NCBI GenBank assembly: GCA_964596185.1
Contig: CAZQUE010000014.1
Location: 14,500-78,499, forward strand
From: DYKG01 sp964596185
GTDB taxonomy: Bacteria > Muiribacteriota > Ozemobacteria > Ozemobacterales > Ozemobacteraceae
DNA: 64,000 bases
Direction: 5' to 3'
This document shows, one piece after another, positions 59,523 to 64,000 of this stretch. The notes below the pieces were generated by a model. That model was not told where the DNA came from. It was given only the letters and a program-made list of their open reading frames with translations, and ran no database searches. The position numbers and the translations under genes are program-made. The number at the start of each line of letters is the position of its first letter. Position 1 is the stretch's first letter.

Positions 59523-60428
59523 TTATTCGAATTCTCGTTGCGGGGGAGGTGGAGAAACCGTTCCTTCGAGTTCATCGGCGGAATCGGCTTCTAGTCCATC
59601 TATTGGGGGGCCACTCAAGCGGCGCAGAAAGTCGGAATGGGTGTTGAGCCAGTCCTGGGTTTCCCCGAGAGTGGCATTGATTCGGTCGATATTGGAAGAC
59701 AATCCTTCTGGGCTGCTGTCGAGCGCGATTTCTTCACGAACCAGTGCCAATTGGCTTTCGATTCTCTGAAGTTCCATTTCGACGAGGAGTTCGTTTTCGC
59801 GGGCATTGGCGAGATTTTCGAGGCGCTTGCGCTGAATTTCGATGTTGCCCTGTAATGATTTTTCAAGTGCCGGGCTGATATTTGGAGTTTTGAGCTGGTT
59901 TTCAAACTTGCGCAGTTCTTTGTTTATTTCTTCAGGCTTGGTTCTTGCGAGGCTTTCCTGGATAAGTTGTTTGGTCTTGAGCAGCTTAAGAAAGATGGTC
60001 GGAAGATGGTTGAGGGTTTCCTGCTTGCTTCGATTCAAAAAGCCTGAAGACTCATCGAGATTCCAGTTCATCAGCTTGTTTATTTCAGAAAGGTTGCTAT
60101 TAAGTTTATTGAGGCGTTTCTGCAGTTCATGATCGAGCGATGACACAATTTCATTCAGTTTAGAATTGCGGTCTTTTTGGACGTTTTCATATTGTTTGGA
60201 TTCGACATAGCGCTGAAACCTTGGATTGGTCGAGAGGAAATAGAGGTAAACCATTTCAAGGGCGATTCCGATGAACCAGAAACCCGGATTGCTGAAGCCG
60301 AGAATGATTGAACCGAGGATGAATAGCTTGTTAACGGGAATTTCACCCATGCCTTTGATATTCAGGCCTGCATTGAAGGCTTCGTTTAAATAATCTGAAA
60401 AGCCGGGTTTAAATTTTTTTTTAATCAT
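59523..60428 (-). CDS. Membrane protein with long coiled coil
   Basis: 301 aa. One or two membrane helices near the N-terminus (KLFILGSIILGFSNPGFWFIGIALEMVYLYF), then a cytoplasmic helical region from about 75 to 270 with heptad character (LDHELQKRLNKLNSNLSEIN, NIEIQRKRLENLANARENEL). No family recognised. It lies two bases after the ABC ATPase gene and 15 before the AAA+ gene, so it may link the AAA+ ATPase to the membrane complex. Confidence 0.82.
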   Translation of the reverse strand: MIKKKFKPGFSDYLNEAFNAGLNIKGMGEIPVNKLFILGSIILGFSNPGFWFIGIALEMVYLYFLSTNPRFQRYVESKQYENVQKDRNSKLNEIVSSLDHELQKRLNKLNSNLSEINKLMNWNLDESSGFLNRSKQETLNHLPTIFLKLLKTKQLIQESLARTKPEEINKELRKFENQLKTPNISPALEKSLQGNIEIQRKRLENLANARENELLVEMELQRIESQLALVREEIALDSSPEGLSSNIDRINATLGETQDWLNTHSDFLRRLSGPPIDGLEADSADELEGTVSPPPPQREFE

Positions 60429-60430
60429 TT

Positions 60431-61636
60431 TCAGTTGATTTCACCAATTTTAAGGAATTCGTCGGTAACTTCTTTCAGGGCGGCCTTGAATTGAGGGCTT
60501 TCCTGAACTTCAAGCGGAGAAAGACCGGGTGTCTTGCCAATCGCTTCCGGGGGAATAAAAATTTGCTTGTTCAGTCGGCCGGGTGAGGGGGTGAACATGA
60601 ATATGCGATCGCTTAGATAAAGGGCCTCGGCCAAAGAGTGGGTGATGATGAACACGGTTGCCTCAACCTCGTGCCAGAGATCAGTGATCAGCTGCTGCAT
60701 TTCGATTCTCGTGGGCTCATCGAGAGCAGAAAAGGGTTCATCCATGAAGATGATGCGTGGTTTCAAAACAAGGGTTCTGGCGATGGCAACGCGCTGTTGT
60801 TGCCCGCCGGAAAGCTGATAAGGATATTTATCTTCATGCCCTTTCAAGCCAACTTTTTTAATCATTTCCATGGCAAGGTGGGTCATGGTTTTGTCTGAGA
60901 AGCCAAGTTCTTCGCGGTTCAATTCAAGACCGAACTTAACATTTTCAAGAACGGTCAGATGCGGGAAGGAACTGTATTTTTGAAAGATCATGCCGCGGTC
61001 ACGGCCGGGGCCTTTGATTGGTTTGTTTCTCACCAAAATTTCGCCCAGGGTCGGCGGGCCGACTTCCTGAAAACCCTGGATAAGATTGAGAACAGTCGAT
61101 TTTCCGCAGCCGGAAGGGCCGACAAGCGCGATGAACTCGCCAACTTCAGGCAGGTCTTCGATTTCGAAACAGACGTTTTCGATGGCTACGAATTCTTTCG
61201 ATGTGCCGCGATTGAAAATTTTGGTGACATTTCTGAAGGAAACGATTGGCTGATACTGCCGTTTATCGGCAATAGGCGGTGCATGGATCAACCCACAGGG
61301 ACTGGTGAAAGATTGAACCAGTCGTCGTGACGCGGCTTTGATTTCCTTTTTTTCTTCGGGAGAGACTGTTTTTGTTTCTTCATCCTGGGAGGCTTGTTCT
61401 GATTCTGCCTGGCTTTTTGCCGGATCAGTTTCAACAGAAGGCTCTGCTGGGAAAGGGAAGTTTTCTGGATCGGGTTTGTTAGACGATTTAATCTCGGCTT
61501 GCTTTTTGGCGATTTCAGGCTTAGCAACTTTGGGCAGTTCTTTTTTCAGGGGAACTTCGCCTGGTTCGTCTTCAAAATGGTAAAAGAGCCCGGCGAATTT
61601 TTTAAAAAGAGATGGTTGTTTTTTATTATCGCTCAT
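60431..61636 (-). CDS. ABC transporter ATPase (NitT/TauT family) with long N-terminal extension
   Basis: 401 aa. The ABC module covers about 130-401: Walker A GPSGCGKST at 173-181, Q-loop FQKYSSFPHL, signature LSGGQQQRVAIAR, Walker B IIFMDEPFSALD, H-loop FIITHSLAEALYLSDR. This is the SsuB/TauB/NrtD branch, importers of sulfonates, nitrate and similar small molecules. Residues 1-128 are an extra, low-complexity, Lys/Glu/Pro-rich tail that the family lacks. The start overlaps the permease stop (ATGA). Confidence 0.93.
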   Translation of the reverse strand: MSDNKKQPSLFKKFAGLFYHFEDEPGEVPLKKELPKVAKPEIAKKQAEIKSSNKPDPENFPFPAEPSVETDPAKSQAESEQASQDEETKTVSPEEKKEIKAASRRLVQSFTSPCGLIHAPPIADKRQYQPIVSFRNVTKIFNRGTSKEFVAIENVCFEIEDLPEVGEFIALVGPSGCGKSTVLNLIQGFQEVGPPTLGEILVRNKPIKGPGRDRGMIFQKYSSFPHLTVLENVKFGLELNREELGFSDKTMTHLAMEMIKKVGLKGHEDKYPYQLSGGQQQRVAIARTLVLKPRIIFMDEPFSALDEPTRIEMQQLITDLWHEVEATVFIITHSLAEALYLSDRIFMFTPSPGRLNKQIFIPPEAIGKTPGLSPLEVQESPQFKAALKEVTDEFLKIGEIN

Positions 61637-62862
61637 CGCTTTTCACTCCTGTATGGGAAGAGTCTGTCGCCGATTTTTTCCCAGATTTTGTCGGTAATGA
61701 AAGCCATGATGACAATCGCAATCAAAACCAGGTAAATATCTTCGCGTGGGCCGCGGCGCTGACTGGTAAGAATCAGTGTTCCCACGCCCTTGCTGCCCAT
61801 ATCGACCATTTCTGCGAGAATGATATAGCCCCAGCCAATGCCGAAGCCAAGGCGCATTGCATCGTAAATTTTCGGCATGGCGATTGGTAAAAGGATCTTG
61901 TTGAGAATCTGAAATTTTCTCGCTCCGAGGGTTAGGCCGGTTTGCAGATAGACATTGTCGACTTCTTCGAGTGCTTTGACAAAAAGAGGCAGAAGATAAA
62001 TCGAAAAACCAAGAGCAAGAAACATGATTTTCTGTTGTTCGGTAGTGCCGAAAAGGACCATTGTCAGCGGTACCAGCGCCGGAATCGGCAGATAGCCGCC
62101 AAACATCATCAAAGGTGAGAACAGGGCATGAAATTTTGAATACGTGCCCATCATAAGCGAAACCGGAAAAACCACGATGAAGGCCACGAGAAAACCCGCG
62201 CCGACTCGTAAAAAACTGTAAAGGATATTGGTCAACAGGCTTCTTTCAACCCAAAGCGATGGCAGAGACCGGAAAACTTCGCCAGGGCTTGGCAGAATAA
62301 CCTGTGAAATAGCACGGGTTTCGACAACTTCAAAGCGGTAGGAAATTGTCCCGGCAAAGTTGGTAGCTTTTTTAGTTTGGTCAACATCTGCGGCATTTAC
62401 TGGCGCGTCAGTTGCGCTGGCTGTTGAGGCATCTGTAGAGGCCGAAGCAATCACTTGTGTTTGGGGCGCTGTCTGCAACTCGGGGAGGTTTCTTGATAAG
62501 AGTTTTCCCGCTTTCAGGGTAATTCGGACATTTTTGCCAATGGCACGGGTGCCGAAAATGCTAATATCATAGCGCTGGCCATCTTTTATCAGCCATTTCT
62601 GACCGTCTTCGTTTTCTTCAATGGTCGCGTCTTTTACGGTGTAAGAGAAATCGGTCATGAATCTTTGCCCGACTTTTGGGGCAACTTTTTCAAAACCTTC
62701 AAATTCGCCTTCCGGCAGTATTATCGTTGCAGTTTTTCCTGAAGTGGCAAGAAACCACATCAGTAGAATCAGGAAAATTGGTATGATTCCCAGGATTACT
62801 TTTTCATGGGTTTTGACTTCGATGCGAATGCCAAAAAAGTTTTTTAAAATGTCATTTAACAT
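61633..62862 (-). CDS. ABC transporter permease (NitT/TauT family) with inserted domain
   Basis: 409 aa; ATG 62862 is chosen for AGGAAG six bases upstream. After the first membrane helix (VILGIIPIFLILLMWFLAT) about 130 residues are inserted (beta-rich, with an Ala/Ser/Thr linker) before the family's usual ILPSPGEVFRSL. The other helices and the EAA loop (GLTLGARKFQILNKILLPIAMPKI) are normal. The insertion should lie in the periplasm, where it could meet the OmpA-fused binding protein encoded upstream. It is separated from that gene by a 166-base region with a strong hairpin. Confidence 0.92.
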   Translation of the reverse strand: MLNDILKNFFGIRIEVKTHEKVILGIIPIFLILLMWFLATSGKTATIILPEGEFEGFEKVAPKVGQRFMTDFSYTVKDATIEENEDGQKWLIKDGQRYDISIFGTRAIGKNVRITLKAGKLLSRNLPELQTAPQTQVIASASTDASTASATDAPVNAADVDQTKKATNFAGTISYRFEVVETRAISQVILPSPGEVFRSLPSLWVERSLLTNILYSFLRVGAGFLVAFIVVFPVSLMMGTYSKFHALFSPLMMFGGYLPIPALVPLTMVLFGTTEQQKIMFLALGFSIYLLPLFVKALEEVDNVYLQTGLTLGARKFQILNKILLPIAMPKIYDAMRLGFGIGWGYIILAEMVDMGSKGVGTLILTSQRRGPREDIYLVLIAIVIMAFITDKIWEKIGDRLFPYRSEKR

Positions 62863-62958
62863 TGTTTCTTCCTGAAAGAGACTCGAAAGCCTTTTTTTCA
62901 AGTAAAAAGTATAAACAATCTATAGCCGGAGCACGGTATGGCCGGCTCAATGTTTATT

Positions 62959-62995
62959 GTTCGCCATGCCCCGGTTAAACCGGGGCATGGCGAAC
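62959..62995 (-). repeat. 16-bp perfect inverted repeat between binding-protein and permease genes
   Basis: Arms 62959-62974 and 62980-62995 (GTTCGCCATGCCCCGG and its complement), loop TTAAA. No T-run follows on either strand, so it is not a classical terminator. Placed after the binding-protein gene and before the permease gene, it may protect the upstream mRNA and reduce downstream expression. Confidence 0.85.
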
Positions 62996-63028
62996 GTAAG
63001 GTCAGAAAAGGTTCATCCAGTTATGCGA

Positions 63029-64000
63029 TTAATTGCTTTCGGGCGGATAAACAGAAATTTCGACCCGGCGATTGAGTGCCTGATTCATTGGATTGTCGGA
63101 ATCGGCAGGTTTGTCCCAACCGATGCCTTCAACGACGAATTTTTTCGGGTCGAATTTATAGTTGTCGATCAAAGCACGTTTAACGGCTTCGGCTCTTAGG
63201 TTACTCAGGTCTTTGACGATTTTTTCCGGAATCTTGCCTTTCATCGAGCTATCGGTATGGCCGGTAATGGCGACGACGGCACGGTCGTAAGCCCCAACGA
63301 GACGCGCAACTTTTTCAAGGGTTGCAGCAACATTGGGGTCATACAGAGTGTTTGGAATCGGCACTCCGGTGAGATCATGCGCCGGTTCGTAAATATTGGC
63401 AGAATTCGGGTAAAAATTGATACGAACTGTCTGAGTGATGATTGGGGCTTCGGCAACCACTTTCTTGTAGGTGGTTGGAACGAACTTGCTGACGTAATCA
63501 TCTTTATGATGCTTGAAGGTTCCGGCTTTATCGAGTTCCTGGATGACGCTGAAATCCATTACCTGATTGAAAGGAACGGCATCCTTGAGAAGGCCGGCCT
63601 GCTCGTAGATGAAGCAGATGTTTTTCCAGGTTCTTTCAAAATTGGTCGGGTTGTTGGCGTTGGTGAAGAAGTCTTTGTTCTCTGCAAAATTGGTAGAGTG
63701 TGCGTCAGCTTCCATTGCAGTAACGTCTTCGACCTTCATTCCGTAACCATCGGCCATCCACTGGAATGCTTTCGCTTTCATGGTGCTATCTTTAAGCATA
63801 TCCATGCCTTCAAAGATACCGGCTACGAGACCTTTAACAATTTCGGGTTTGTCACGGGCAAAGTCAGCGCGAACGGCCCAGACGTCGGCAATGAGTTTGT
63901 TGGCTTCGGCAGTCGTGGTAAGAATTCTGGTTCCGGCAACCTTTTCAGGAATGGTGTAAATATCCGGAGCCCAGCTGACGCAGGCGTCGATTTTCGGGTC
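63029..64000 (-). CDS. ABC substrate-binding protein fused to OmpA domain (5' end outside window)
   Basis: At least 324 aa; the frame is open to the right edge. The visible N-terminal part is a NitT/TauT-type periplasmic binding protein (DACVSWAPDIYTIPEKVAG, then FARDKPEIVKGLVAGIFEGM). The last ~125 residues are an OmpA/MotB peptidoglycan-binding domain: INFYPNSANI, VAITGHTDSSMKGKIP, LSNLRAEAVKRALI, and ALNRRVEISVYP, with the Asp and Arg that bind diaminopimelate. The fusion would tether the solute receptor to the cell wall. Databases hold similar fusions named substrate-binding/OmpA family proteins, of unknown function. It is the first visible gene of the leftward transporter/AAA+ cassette. 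Confidence 0.88.
   Translation of the reverse strand, partial: DPKIDACVSWAPDIYTIPEKVAGTRILTTTAEANKLIADVWAVRADFARDKPEIVKGLVAGIFEGMDMLKDSTMKAKAFQWMADGYGMKVEDVTAMEADAHSTNFAENKDFFTNANNPTNFERTWKNICFIYEQAGLLKDAVPFNQVMDFSVIQELDKAGTFKHHKDDYVSKFVPTTYKKVVAEAPIITQTVRINFYPNSANIYEPAHDLTGVPIPNTLYDPNVAATLEKVARLVGAYDRAVVAITGHTDSSMKGKIPEKIVKDLSNLRAEAVKRALIDNYKFDPKKFVVEGIGWDKPADSDNPMNQALNRRVEISVYPPESN

Noticed and set aside
62959..62995. Hairpin as rho-independent terminator
   Set aside because: No T-run follows on either strand.
1..64000. tRNA, rRNA, CRISPR arrays, IS elements, prophage
   Set aside because: No cloverleaf-like gap, repeat-spacer pattern, transposase or integrase motif was seen; gaps are short and genes are chromosomal in type.

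Overview
The window reads as chromosomal DNA of a diderm (LPS-bearing), peptidoglycan-containing, probably flagellated or formerly flagellated bacterium. Evidence: WaaA, an LpxL/HtrB-type acyltransferase and three heptosyltransferase-family genes (outer membrane LPS); PBP1C, a MurC-like ligase, LysM/M23, RlpA and L,D-transpeptidase proteins (murein); and a cheC-cheD-x-fliA block arranged as in Firmicutes and Thermotogae. The mix of Gram-negative envelope genes with Gram-positive-like chemotaxis order, the many OmpH-like and pseudopilin proteins, and frequent TTG starts with strong Shine-Dalgarno sites fit a deep-branching phylum; Candidatus Riflebacteria is my guess, by inference only. I saw no rRNA, tRNA, CRISPR array, IS element or phage gene, and no gene-free stretch longer than about 250 bases.

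Layout. 1-7130: alpha-2-macroglobulin (left-truncated by the window) plus pbpC. 7132-11983: a locus around the CotH kinase / VTC polyphosphate-polymerase-fold / DUF4956 triad, with a periplasmic protein that looks like a second triphosphate-tunnel fold and a TPR protein. 12122-22233: a + strand operon of an unknown secreted protein, three OmpH/Skp-like paralogues, three pseudopilins and a 1609-residue secreted protein; a good sigma-54 promoter candidate lies before the first pseudopilin. 22307-26980: an M42 aminopeptidase, then an operon encoding an alkaline-phosphatase-fold protein without catalytic residues, a primase/helicase-like fusion with altered active-site motifs, and acylphosphatase. 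26982-37013: a leftward run of lipoproteins, a MurC-like ligase, a GT-C glycosyltransferase, a FecR/beta-barrel module and a LysM-M23 peptidase.

37259-41362: DUF3465-like protein, RlpA, a HAMP membrane protein and the cheC-cheD-fliA operon. 41429-45192: pth, gpmI, gmk and a FecR protein, with near-consensus sigma-70 promoters. 45246-53786: a ten-gene leftward LPS operon (heptosyltransferases, WaaA, LpxL-type) that begins with a coiled-coil protein and a GspC/secretin-N-domain-like protein and ends with ArfB. 53937-57701: a zincin-like protein, a YafK-type L,D-transpeptidase, an RsbW-like ATPase and an esterase. 57714-64000: a leftward five-gene cassette with a substrate-binding protein fused to a peptidoglycan-binding OmpA domain (cut by the right edge), a permease with a large inserted domain, an ABC ATPase with a long N-terminal extension, a membrane coiled-coil protein and an AAA+ ATPase. 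This last cassette is my leading candidate for an uncharacterised system.

The genome is very compact: ATGA, TGATG and TAATG stop/start overlaps are common, and four convergent gene pairs are separated by exactly one base.
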